From: Stratiolaelaps scimitus | Taxonomy: Eukaryota > Arthropoda > Arachnida > Mesostigmata > Laelapidae | NCBI GenBank assembly: GCA_019614645.1 | Contig: JABWDB010000018.1 | Coordinates: 2,534,501 to 2,598,500, forward strand | DNA: 64,000 nucleotides | Direction: 5' to 3' | Part shown: piece after piece, positions 16,101 to 27,913 of the stretch | How the letters are laid out: each line of letters opens with the position of its first letter | How positions within the stretch are numbered: position 1 is the first letter of the stretch | The notes under the pieces: model-generated | Seen by the model: only the letters and a program-made list of their open reading frames with translations | Told to the model about the DNA's origin: nothing | Database searches by the model: none | Position numbers and translations under genes: made by a program

Positions 16101-19100
16101 CTGGATTGCCTTTGGTCCGCTATCTGCAAGATGCGGAGTGACAAATGGACAGAGAATCACTTGGCGAGACCATACCTTGCTTTCGATGGGGTTCTTTCGG
16201 AGGCGTTACAGCATAGTCTTGCTACGGTGGCACCACCTCCACACTCGCCTGAAACGCACTATCCTTTCCCGTGGGTGGTGTTCAGACTTTTCGATTACAC
16301 CGACTGTCCGGAGGTGAGCATCTACCCGAGCGGTAACAGCAATAAAATAGATGATGATAGCTGTATCATCTATTCTATTCAGTATGTAGAAATGGTTATT
16401 TATACGTTAGTTTAAGGTTCAGGTTTATGCCGAGATTATTATCGGAACGCCAGTCATGACATATTATTTAAGGGATAAGAATAAATTATTCAACTGTTAT
16501 ACATAATGAGGTTAAAGTGAAGGATCTGTCAATTTCCGAAGGCAATTACAACGATGCTAATAATTAAAGTGAGGAATTCAATGAGAGCGGGTGTGGCGCG
16601 ATATTTTTTGTAGTTTTTTCGTCGTTCGTCTCGTTGATTTTACGGATTGGATTTTTGAGCGCCTCCTCATAGGGTAAAGGAGTAGTCATTCGTCTGTTAC
16701 CGTTGTCTGTCTAAAATGAATTCATAAATATTTAAAAATAAATAACTAAAATGAATTCATAGATAATTAAAAATAAATAACTAAAATGAATTCATAAATA
16801 TTTAAAAATAAATAACTAAAATGAATTCATAGATAATTAAAAATAAATAGCTAAAATGAATTCATAAATATTTAAAAATAAATAACTAAAATGAATTCAT
16901 AAATGTTTAAAAATAAATAACTAAACATTCAAAATTAAGTAGACTTCAAAGAACTTATCTGTGGCTTGCAACGACATATGTATGTGTGCTTCACCGATGA
17001 GTTTGATTTAAAACCCGAACCTACGCGATGCATGACAAATGTTGTAGGTGAATCATTAATTATAATATAGCAAAGTATACCAGCAACATTTCTATCTACA
17101 ACATAGCACAACCTAAATAAATCAAATTCATATTCGTCAGTCCTCCCTAGCCACTAAGCTTTATTAGAATAATTACTCATTTTCTAACAAGGACTCTATT
17201 TCCCTCGTGGCTTTGCAGGGCCCCCCACTTCCTGGCGCACACTCGATCGAGCGTTTCCTTATCGAAGAACACCTCCACAGGCTGATTCGAGTTCATCACC
17301 AAGAGCGCAAAGGTTGTGCGGCAGCTCTTCTCTCGTTCCCCGGAAAGTCCAAGGTAATCTTAACAATTTAGATCCGTGTTTCTCATAGGGTTTCATGAAT
17401 GGCCTATCCTCTCTTCAAATTTCCCTTGATCGAGCTTCGAGAAAAATACATCTCATTGAAGCTGGTTTTCTTGCCGCGTCTTTTACAATCGCTATATATC
17501 AGCAAACCGTGTCGGTGTCATCGCCAGTTATACGCACAGTGGCTGTCACCGTCTTTGCTTGCATTGCTGTTTTGAACAGGTCCCGTTCGAGTATATGATC
17601 ACAGAGGTGATCTTCGCCGAGCTGTTCCAGTTGCCAAATTCACCTCACATTGAAATCTGTTATGGTAGTCTGCTGCTAGAGCTCTGCAAGCTTCAACCCA
17701 GTACAATGCCGTTGGTGCTGGCACAAACGGTTGAGCTCCTGTACGAACGGCTTGAGACGATGAACGTCAGTTGTGTGGACAGGTAATAACTAGAACGAAT
17801 CTAATAGTGCATGTGCAAGATATAGTATCCTACGCGAGAATACTCTCGGAGAACGCTGTATCGCAATATTGTTGTTTTGAGTTCGCAAGTGGCTGTTACG
17901 AATGTTTATATAATCATTATGAACGTGCTAACGAGAATCTGGAGCCCTATCCTGGTGCGCGTAATTCGTAATTGGCCATTTGCCGGTGGCCTTTGCATGG
18001 TGACAACGGCGATCTCATGCAGGTTTCCTAATGTTGCTAATGTTCCCTTGTCTCGACTTGTATTTGACACATCCCCTTGTATCTATTCATCAATGTACGA
18101 TCGCTGCATTGTTGCTAATGTGCATTATCTATCGCTTCTGCCTTTTCGTTCACAGGTTCTGTAGCTGGTTTGCATACCACCTGTCGAACTTCCAGTTCCG
18201 GTGGACTTGGGAAGAGTGGCTAGATGCTGCTGCATTGCCCCAATTGCACTCGAAGCCGATGTTTGTCCAGGGCGCATTGGCGAAATGTCTTCGTCTGTCG
18301 TATCATAAGAGACTGTTTGACATTATACCTGGTGACCTTCAGCCATTCATGCCCGCGACACCTCTGCCAGTTATCAAGTATGGCGAGCAAGCGCCTGAAG
18401 ATACCCCTGGTCTAGCTATAGCGAAGAAATTGGGCGAAGCCATTCGATCACGGTGTACAGAAGATGAAGCTTTAGAGATTCTCAATGAGATCGATAACGC
18501 CAAACCTCAGCAGCCGTTGCAACCAGGCGGCGGACCAGACGAAGATGGTGAGTTCGTCACGTCAACACAGTGCCACCAGGCAATAAGCCCTCAGTAAGAG
18601 TAGTACCGAAGTCGAGAAATTATTTCTTAAGGCTTCGCAAGAGAAGAACAACTCAGCCATGTCATGTTTCCCTTGGCTCCCTGAAAAGCGTAGTACCCTG
18701 TACTATAATAATTGTAACTAGAACACTTTTCATTTGAGGGAATCAACTCTCTCACTCATTCACGCCCTCTCTGTCTATTTTAACGTACCCGGTACGAGTG
18801 GCCTTTGAAAACATTTGAGTAACTCAGTTCTATATATATATTCGATGTCTTTTATAGTTGCGATGATGGACACGACACCGAATTTAGGCGGTATGAAGCC
18901 CGACCTGCTTAAAATCGACGTGTTCGTTCATACCCTGTTAGCAATCGCGTGCAAAACGATGTCGCATTCGTTTGCGGCTATCGCGAAGTTTCACTTCGTT
19001 CTGAAGAAGCTCGCGGGTCATGATCGACCCGAGAGACAAGTCCAGATCCTGTTGTCACTCTACGAGATCTGGAAAAACCACCCGCAGATGATGCAGGGCA

Positions 19101-20375
19101 TCATAGACAAATTGCTCAAGACCCAAGTTATTGATGCATCCACCGTCGCTAACTGGGTTTTCTCGGAAGAACTGAAGAGCGACTTCACCAAGTGAGTATC
19201 ACCGGCATGCACGTTTCTTCTCCTGCTGAACTTGTGGACCAGCTGGCGTTGTCCACTTCGTTGAACAAATCATCCGTGTTTCGTTACTGGTATATGAGGC
19301 ATATTATGGGCGTTCGCCAGCTAGTAAGGTCAATGAATAGGTTGTTCATGAAGACGATTATTGCTATTCTTCTAATACAGTCTACTCATGTACTAAAATG
19401 GCATTTGGCAATTTGTTCTAGGGCTTATTTGTGGGAGATTCTGCACTCCACGATTCGTATCAAGACCAAACAGGTGAAGCGCTTGCAGACTGAGCTGGAC
19501 CAGGCTCGAGCGCGCCGGGATGATGCTGAAGAAGATGAGCCGCCTCCACCAGAGGACCTCGATCGTGCGGAGGAGCGAGTCGAGACCGCTCAAGGAGAAC
19601 TCAAGAAACTCTTCCTCATCATCCTGCAAAGGTTGGTTGACATCGGACCTGGTAGACGTGATAATCTGCTTGTACACATCTCACCACCCTTTACTGAAGA
19701 ATGCGATAAGCGATACCGGGAAGGGTGGTGCTGTTGAACATCGTTAACAGTTCCATAAGGGGGGGCGGCCATGGTGTTGGCATGCCATGGAAAACACCCC
19801 CCCCCTTTCTCAAAAAAAAAAAAAATCTTGTCAAAGAAAACTGACTACCCGAAACGAGTCAACACCGAAACTTCGGCGCTTCGTAAAATGATGCTTCAAT
19901 TAATCCTTTATCGGCCTTTAACGACCTTCGTATGCTATTCGTCTGATCTCTACCGACGGATTGAGGACTTCTCAGGAAGGGGTCATTCATAGCGTATACC
20001 CTAACGTATTTCAATCTGATTTCACAGATTTATAATGTTGCTCACGGAGCACATTTCGACGAGCGAGGCGGAAGGAGCTGACGTGAGGACGCCGTGGTTT
20101 AGGTTAACCCAGGGCAGGCTACTCGAAGTTCTATTTAGGGTAAATACAACCCCGTGTTCTCATATTGCTTCAAGTTTAAATATATTTATTTTTGGCCGTT
20201 ATTCGACTTGCGAATCATTTTCATCTCAATTGTGTCTATTTGCTGTCCGGTACTTTTTCAGCATCACGAGCACGTGGCAAATTACATCTCGACGCTACAG
20301 AGCCTCCTATTTTCGTCGGATGTTGACCCGCACATCCTCGCTGTGTACGAACAGTTCCTCGCGCTACGAAACTGA
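10162..20375 (+). CDS. NCBP1: Nuclear cap-binding protein subunit 1 (CBP80)
   Basis: Large subunit of the nuclear cap-binding complex; with CBP20 it binds the m7G cap and couples splicing, 3' processing and export. Thirteen exons: 10162-10201, 12554-12645, 13816-13916, 14550-14814, 15428-15619, 16098-16313, 17219-17353, 17580-17782, 18156-18547, 18858 (or 18888)-19191, 19422-19631, 20028-20139 and 20262-20375 (stop TGA). Phases agree at all junctions; the product is 801 or 791 residues (human 790). It opens with [13 protein letters not shown], then a basic RYRKRRRVV patch (likely nuclear localisation signal). Conserved blocks are [96 protein letters not shown] and [14 protein letters not shown]. 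These cover the three MIF4G/HEAT-like helical domains. Exon 11 encodes a charged coiled-coil ([16 protein letters not shown]). Introns 1, 4 and 6 carry SINE pieces and a minisatellite. Confidence 0.97.
11859..11934 (+). mobile_element. tRNA-derived SINE body (copy B)
   Basis: Matches copy A over the non-tRNA body (TGTGTGACATATAAGAGAGC through TTTAATAAACCAATAAA) and ends in CATTTACCTTAC. The tRNA-like head is absent. It lies in NCBP1 intron 1, sense orientation. The remainder of this 2.35-kb intron has no recognisable gene. Confidence 0.75.
14831..14890 (+). mobile_element. SINE 3' fragment (copy C)
   Basis: Diverged 3' part of the same family (AGGAGAACCTAAGCATTGTA, then AATAAACCAATAAAGCC), starting 17 bases after the exon 4 donor of NCBP1. 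It forms an inverted pair with copy D in the same intron. Confidence 0.65.
15171..15200 (-). mobile_element. SINE 3' fragment (copy D)
   Basis: Read on the minus strand this is TGTAAAAATTGCAGTTCCTT followed by TAATAA, the same 3' body segment as copies A and B. Only about 30 bp is recognisable. Confidence 0.5.
16711..16920. repeat. 35-bp minisatellite, six units
   Basis: Six head-to-tail 35-bp units beginning CTAAAATGAATTCATA. Two variants differ in the middle (AATATTT versus GATAATT): units 1, 3 and 5 carry the first, units 2 and 4 the second, and unit 6 is closer to the first. Units 1-4 therefore form two 70-bp dimers. Each unit has a GAATTC core. Located in NCBP1 intron 6. Confidence 0.9.
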
Positions 20376-20705
20376 GATCGAGCAGCGTCAGACCTCCAAA
20401 TTTGTGTCACTCAACAACTCATTCATTCACACTCTAGTAGTATAAATTAACGAGTGTTGTTTGTGGTTCAGTTGAACACCATCGGCAACGGACTAAATTA
20501 TAGAAGCGGACAGCCACAGACTACTATAGTTCAGAGATCACACACCGATGCATTCATTCATTAAACCATCCATTCATATATATATATATATTATATATAT
20601 ACACACACTTGTCATCGTTTCTATTGCTGCTAAAAATGCAAGAGCAGTGGAACGGCTCTATAATGTAGGAACATTATGAGGTACAGTAAAAAAAGGCAAC
20701 GTATA

Positions 20706-20711
20706 AATAAA
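20706..20711 (+). other. Candidate poly(A) signal of NCBP1
   Basis: AATAAA, about 330 bases after the NCBP1 stop. An ATTAAA variant occurs earlier near 20,560, so the 3' UTR could be shorter. Confidence 0.4.
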
Positions 20712-20889
20712 GCATTCTAACGGTGAAGTACTGTAACTTACTGTTAAAAGCGAACAACGGGTGAATAACTCATTAACCGCCAACTTTGAAACAATAACGT
20801 GCATCATCGAGTGCCACCGAGCAATGTGTGTATTCCAGCTGTTCAAAGAGTGGCAGAGAATCTATAGCATATAAAAGCCGAGCCCAAAT

Positions 20890-21470
20890 TTGACGTATCA
20901 GGGTGACAAGCCAAGGTGGTCATCGTCCCGAGAGAGGTGATAGAATGTCACGGTACCACAATGGCCACATGTGTGAGCCGCAATCATAGGGGCCGTGAGA
21001 AAGAGGCTTACACAGAACCAGTGAGAACCAGAGTGGTTGCCGGGGGCTGCGCCCAATCACGAGTAGGGCAACTCCTGGTGGAGTTTCGCAGGTCACATCC
21101 GCTGCCGGTGCCTCTGCCATCCGGCGGGACCCGGGCGCGTATGCACGTCTGGTCAAGGGCGGCACCCTCATGGGACGCCGGAGGCGCGGAGGGCCGCAAC
21201 CTCGGTGCCAGCCGGGCCGGTGCTGCATACGAGCCTCCGACAAGGAGGGCCGGAGGAATTAGAGCTCCTGGTGAGCCGGGGAAGTCGGTCGAGCACGTCG
21301 AGATACTCTCGAGACAGCGGTGTAAGAGGGGCCGGATGGCCTTGTCCGCGAGGGAGGGTGCCGACGAGCTTAAGCGCACCAATTGAGCGACCTCCGAAGG
21401 TAGATGTGGGTGGGAGTCCAAAGGGAAGACCTCGCACTTCGCGGGCTGGTATCTGAAATACTTTCTACCT
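20890..21470. other. GC-rich block of unknown origin
   Basis: Markedly richer in G and C than its surroundings, with long overlapping open frames in several phases (+ 20916-21386, - 21421-21008). The translations are low-complexity in Arg, Gly, Pro and Ala and match no family I recognise. Open frames in many phases are expected from GC-rich DNA, so coding is not supported. It borders a repeat cluster and may be a piece of a LINE 5' region. Confidence 0.4.
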
Positions 21471-21535
21471 CACAACGAGTAATAGGGCCTTAGCCTTACC
21501 CCGACAGGTACTCACAGTAATACCTAAAAGGTTAA

Positions 21536-21586
21536 GAGCTGAGGCCTGTCACATAGGGGAACAGCTGAGGGTCAGCTCGAAAAACA
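21536..21586 (+). repeat. 51-bp inverted repeat, left copy
   Basis: Begins GAGCTGAGGCCTGTCACATA and ends with GCTCGAAAAAAC. Its reverse complement occurs at 24247-24297 with one mismatch. A direct repeat of TAATAGGGCCTTAGC also occurs around it (starting near 21480 and 21591). Confidence 0.85.
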
Positions 21587-22367
21587 ATTATTAATAGGGC
21601 CTTAGCGGAGGTATAAATGATGACAGGTTCAAAAAGAACTTTGCATACACACATACACAAGAAGCTCGCTTGCGAACTCTTTTCCTAGTGTGACCTTCCG
21701 GGGAGCTTTTTTGTGTGACATACAGAACCTTCGAACCAGACGTAATCGAACCGATCTACGGTTGAAACGAATGACTGGTGACACTGTCTAGAACGAAACT
21801 TCCGCGAGGATAGTCAACTTCGAGGGCTTTAAAATACAGTGAAGGTTATTACTAACTTCATATTTCTATTGAAATAAAGATTCACTAATTAACTCAGGAT
21901 TGCAGGATGGCATTTGATACTTAGAAATAATGCTGGTTAGTACTAAACTGGGTAGGAACATAATGAAGAAGACACTTTTTGTCTCACTATTTTCGCAAAC
22001 GAGTAGTTTCTTAGATGAGCGCTGGAGATCATTGCTTACTACGCGCTGTCCGAAAGTATTCTGTATAGGTGAAAGCCGGCACGTAGCTAATGAAGGTCAA
22101 CCACCGCCGGAAATGCATAATCGTGCTCAGTTTGTAGCTTTTCAATGACGTCCTTGCAGGGACCAACCTGTTCAACTCTTTGCCGGACTAACCCTGACTG
22201 GTTGCAGGTATTTTGAGCCGTTTGCAAATTTCAACCATATTGAATATTGGTGCATCGCACGATGGGGGTCTCTCGGAAGTTAAACGACTTCCGAGTTGAC
22301 ATATCGGTAAAATAACAACAAATACATTCATACCATTTTGGTGAGAGAAAATCACTCCTTATATATA

Positions 22368-23943
22368 CAGTGGTGTGAATAAACATAGCCCACCCCCTAT
22401 ATTTCAACAATCGTTACAAAGAATACACATTTGAGGCATTTCTTCTGTGCCAGATTAATGTACGTGTCAAATAACATATTTACCACAAAGAACAGCGCAT
22501 ACAACATCGCATGCAGCCTGCTACAACAAAATGTGTCATATTTCGGTGGTGAAAAATGATAGACACACCCTCAGTTATCGAGTGTTTTCGCTGAATTAGT
22601 TCTTGTTTTCTTGTGCTAATCAGTACCGTGTGGACTCACCCTTGCTAATTATAACGTCAAAGACTCGGTTTGGCATACTATCAACGAAATTTAGCAGGAT
22701 CCGGTTGCTGACATCTCCCCAGGCCTCCAACAACGCCTTTTTTAGTGTTTCCACGGATGTATACTGTCGATTCGACGCGTATACTCTTCGGATAAGAATG
22801 CCCTAGAGGTTCTCCATCGGGTTGAGCTAAGAAGAACATGCTGGCCACTCTAGGGTACCAATGTCATGCCGTCTTAACCGCGCATGTGTACTAGCGCTGA
22901 CGTGAATTGAAGCGTTATCTTGTTAGAAAACAATTGGAAGTAGGTGAAATCTGCTACTAAATGGTAGTAGGTTGTTGGTCAACATCTGCTGATAGTCCTC
23001 GCTATTCATTTGAGATGAGATGAAAGTGAATCCAAGTTTGCAAAGCTCCCCAACCCATAAAGCACTCTCCGCTGAACATGTGCTTCGAGAAGTACCGCGA
23101 CTCTCTACGTACATCATGCCAGTAACCGTTAAATCCATCTAGCCCATCCAAATTTAACTTCCTGTCGTCACTGGAGACGATTTGAAACAACATAGTACCT
23201 TTTAGATAGATTTACACCCTCAGGACACTTTTTAAAAAAACGTTGCCCCAATACTCATCAATGTCCAGTCACGTCCATAATGTTGCGGGCGAAGTTTAGT
23301 TGGGCAATCATATGGCGTTGTTGAAGACGAGGTCTTGTTCTCATTTGCGCCCGTATGATATGCGGATAACGCTTAATTGTATTTAAAACTGTTGATCTAT
23401 GAACCTGAAGGGTTAACCCTTGCCTGATTGCTTCACAACTTATGGTCGAATTCGAGGCCAATCGACAGATATGCATGACAGTTCGCTGCCTGTTCTTTCG
23501 TGGACGTCCTTCAGACTTATTAGTACCATACGTCGATGGACTGCGTCAATAATTTTGCACTACGTGACGATTTTTGCCAATTTCTCTGGCAATTGCAGTC
23601 TGGGTCTTTCCTGCTCTGTGTAAAGCGGTAATAACTGCTTTCTCTGCATCAGTAACTCTCGAAGCGCGTCCCGTGACTACAGTACTGCTTGAATGCTCAA
23701 CACAAACTGGATTAATTCAGCGAAAACACTCGATAACTGAGGGTGTGTCTATCATTTTTCACCACCGAAATATGACACATTTTGTTGTAGCAGGCTGCAT
23801 GCGATGTTGTATGCGCTGTTCTTTGTGGTAAATATGTTATTTGACACGTACATTAATCAGACACAGAAGAAATGCCTCAAATGTGTATTCTTTGTAACGA
23901 TTGTTGAAATATAGGGGGTGGGCTATGTTTATTCACACCACTG
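22368..23943 (-). mobile_element. Tc1/mariner transposon with long inverted repeats
   Basis: A complete but inactive element of 1,576 bp flanked by the TA target duplication (22366-22367 and 23944-23945). Terminal inverted repeats start CAGTGGTGTGAATAAACATA and extend about 231 bp at each end (22368-22598 and 23713-23943) with only a few mismatches. The transposase remnant between them is on the minus strand. Such long repeats recall the IR/DR subgroup of Tc1-like elements. It interrupts an older LINE fragment, so it arrived later. Confidence 0.93.
22640..23680 (-). pseudogene. Broken DD34E Tc1-like transposase
   Basis: Reading the minus strand from about 23,480 downwards gives a helix-turn-helix region (VHRSTVLNTIKRYPHIIRAQ, RPRLQQRHMIAQLNFAR), then a first catalytic aspartate region (SDDRKLNLDGLDGFNGYWHD). 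It continues to the second aspartate in QDNASIH and the glutamate in NPMENL, 34 residues apart, the DD34E spacing. The end is MPNRVFDVIISK. In-frame stops lie just before QDN, before LNPMEN and at the usual Trp after MENL, so no full protein is made. The family is certain; activity is excluded. Confidence 0.9.
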
Positions 23944-23945
23944 TA

Positions 23946-24760
23946 GACAAACAGATATTAGGGATAAGCATTGAAAACTTCCTTGGCTCTCCTGCATATT
24001 TTTAATTGAGGATATTACGCGTATTCCTCGGGGAAGAGGGCCCCAGGCGGCCGGAACGCGATAAGCTAGAGCATTTCGGTTGGAATCTTTAGCGGCAGAT
24101 GGCATCACAAATTCGGCTGGCCTACGTAGGTAGTTCTTCTCATCGGCGGGACGATAGGAAGGCAATGTTGTTTGGTACCTTTTGATAATAGCATCTTTTG
24201 ACATCTTAAAGGTAAGGTGCGCTACAACGAGTGAATACAGTACCCTGTTTTTTCGAGCTGACCCTCAGCTGTTCCCCTATCTGACAGGCCTCAGCTCAGT
24301 ACCCTCAGTTTAGGCAACTCGAACATCTTCATGATGTCAGCAACGGACTCCATGCGGCGTTTACCGAAGGTGACACGAATAACGTCACTCTGAGCAATCT
24401 TCCCTCTGCCAAGTATCGTCTTGTAACTCAACTTGCTGGCGTTAATGGCTACCCGAACCGTTCGAAAGTTAGTACGATGTTTGCAACCCTCTCAAGAGCC
24501 ACAAAAATGTCCTCTTAAGCCACTCCTGGGCGAATGGGGAACAGAAGAAAGAAGTTACCAGCTGAATAAAGTTTATGAGCACTAGGAACATAAACGGTGC
24601 AATAATTGACCCTTGAGGTGTCCCGGTGTCAACCTCGCGCCATTCCACCTCAATACCACCGACCTTTACACCTTGCCCTCTACCTGCGAGATGCGAGCGG
24701 AACCAATTCACTACTACCATAAACCTATATTAGTCTAAGGCTGGTCTGTGCTCGTCTACG
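23946..24760 (-). pseudogene. Degenerate non-LTR retrotransposon (LINE) ORF2 fragment
   Basis: On the minus strand, 24720-24540 reads VVVNWFRSHLAGRGQGVKVG and then WREVDTGTPQGSIIAPFMFL, the reverse-transcriptase region around the PQGS motif. After a frameshift it continues in another frame (YKTILGRGKIAQSDVIRVTF, RMESVADIMKMFEL) down to about 24300. The stretch 24204-23946 resembles the C-terminal tail of Jockey/CR1-like ORF2 proteins (NRNALAYRVPAAWGPLPRGI). The element is frameshifted, lacks the catalytic YxDD region in readable form, and is cut at its 3' side by the Tc1 insertion. Confidence 0.8.
24247..24297 (-). repeat. 51-bp inverted repeat, right copy
   Basis: Reverse complement of 21536-21586 with one mismatch. 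It lies inside the LINE fragment, so the left copy is probably a second fragment of the same LINE family in the opposite orientation. Confidence 0.85.
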
Positions 24761-26630
24761 TGTGACAAACGATTTCTAAGAAGGAAGAAACATTTTTTTG
24801 CCTAAATCGGCTGGAGAGTATGGGAAAGCTCGAGCGGGAGTAACGGTACGAGAGAAGCGTTCGACATTACGTGTCGCGAATAGAGAATCTATTGAATTAT
24901 AATAAGGACCCGCAGAAATAAAAGGTGGATTCGGAGCATCGTGAGCTTGAGTTTGGTAGACACAGCTGCGAGGCAACTATGTAGCCAGCAGTGTTTCCGC
25001 TAGTCCGCGGCGCTTCAACATGAATTTATCCGATTGAAGACGCTGCTTACCATACCCTTACCTACACGTGGAGGCAACATGGGAACTGGTTGTTTAAGCA
25101 ACGATTCGTCGGCTGCCGATATGAAACGGCCTGAGAGGCGTTCTTGCTAGTTCGCAAGGGGACATCTGGTCTGAAGAGAACCAACTGCAAGATGCTCGAC
25201 CCCATGTCGCTTTCTATAGGCACCGTTCTGCTTCGAGCCGCTCTTTATCTGAACGACTATGCGCGACAAGCATAGACGGAGACCGCTTTGAAGCCCTTTC
25301 TTTCTGAGCTGACCACCGCGCGGCGCGAGATCAGCTCGGGTGGCTAAAGGACTCGACCAGGCCATCTATTTATCCACCCCAATAAATGAACACCGGGTGT
25401 GCCGGGTTTATTCATCTGGAGACAAATCAATGATTAAGATGAGGGTGCATATTCGTTTGATTTGAGATATGTTAAGAAAGAAGAACATTGTATAAGACAG
25501 TGAGCGGTGCCTATCGCCGACTGCCTATTGCCGTGAAAAGTAATATTGCGAACCGTAGTGCGCTGGAAAACCTCATATATTCCTTGGAATAGAAGGAGTG
25601 GTTAAATAAACTGAACTTCAACTGTTGTTAACTCCCATTGACAAGATTAAGATGGTTATGACGGTTGAGATCGTTTTCGACAGATTTGCTGTGAGCTCTG
25701 TTAGTTGAGTCAAGCATGTTATAAGTCATCTGTAACTCAATTTGAAGTAGATAATTGGTAGATGGATATTGACTATTGTGCGGGTCACAACTGTGCTAAC
25801 ATAATAGCAAGTTACGACAGAAATGGATTTCATGTTGATATTGTGAGGAGATTTGATGAAGAAGACCGCATATATAAATTACACACGAAGTGATTCTGAA
25901 TTCAGTCACACCATTCGAAGCGAGCAGTAGCGAGAGAAGAGAGAGCTAAAGAACCCGGGTTAGATTAGACTGACCGAGGCGCGACCTGTCCCTCATATGA
26001 ACCTACAGAGGGTAACCCACGTGTCCTGCCAGTATGCCCTGAACAATGTTTACCTGTGAAATTCGACATTCGCCCTCTAAAAAATCCATAATTCTATTAA
26101 AAAAGCATTGCCCCATAAGGTCAAACACCGCGCGGAGTCACCACCGATATGCCGCTACTTCAGCTTCGAATCTTGCTGATACTGCAACCCCTCGCTGTTT
26201 GTGTTCAGGAGCAGACGACAATACGGTGGCCGACATGGCTACCCACACGAGGTTATTCGCTGGCGAACCGGCGCTTTTCCTTATACCTATTATATATGGA
26301 GAACCTCGTCAATACAATCTCATGGAGACCCTTAGCACCGAGTCGATTAACCACCTCACACACGAATCTCGCACTGATACCCTTCACTAACATGGCCAAC
26401 ATGGTCAAGGTTAAAAGGTTATTTCATCGCAGCCCCAACTCGTCGACGATTGCCAGCCACGACACCCGGACAGCAGCGTCCCGACCTACTTACTATACAC
26501 TGCCTGTACCATAACTCGTATTAAATATACACTGCCTGTACCATAACTTGTAATTAAATAACACCCCCATGAAGCTAAAACAGCAATGACAATAATGAAA
26601 ACAGTTGAACATTTCGACTCTCCGGATGAG
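24761..26630. other. Intergenic, no gene recognised
   Basis: No exon-like segment with known similarity on either strand. The part nearest 24,761-25,400 may still be LINE 5' sequence on the minus strand, but I could not read a domain in it. The duplicated phrase TACACTGCCTGTACCATAAC occurs at about 26,497 and 26,528. Confidence 0.45.
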
Positions 26631-26689
26631 GTTTTTTATTCTCATAAAACTTTTACATACATCCTAACCCCTTCAGTTAATGGTTATTG

Positions 26690-26695
26690 TTTATT
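26690..26695 (-). other. Candidate poly(A) signal of ATP synthase subunit c
   Basis: AATAAA on the minus strand about 375 bases beyond the stop codon at 27072. Another lies near 26,632, so the exact 3' end is uncertain. Confidence 0.35.
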
Positions 26696-27071
26696 ATAGT
26701 ACCTGGGTGCTAGATGGCATTCACACACCACGCACAAACTTGCTTATTTTCATTTTCATCATTTATGTATATATCAACTGGTAGTGTTTAAATCGTCCGT
26801 TCTTCTATTGATGATCCGCAGTTGTTGCTGGCCAACAGTAAGACGGGATTTCCTATGGTTTCTTTTTCTTAATGTGCTGTGGTATTTTTTAGAGGGGAAC
26901 AAATTCATCATTCCCGTACTGCTGCTGCATATTCCCCGCTCATCTACCTTCTTCTAACACTTAGTTGTTGGTGTTGGCTGTCGCTTTTAATGTTGCTTTC
27001 TCTCTTTTTGTTACTTGCTGTAATTGTAGTAGTATTTGTTGTTGATGATGGTGAAGGGCAGACTTAAAACT

Positions 27072-27913
<842 letters not shown>

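Noticed and set aside
20916..21456. Several overlapping open frames in a GC-rich block
   Set aside because: GC-rich DNA has few stop codons; no frame shows a recognisable domain.
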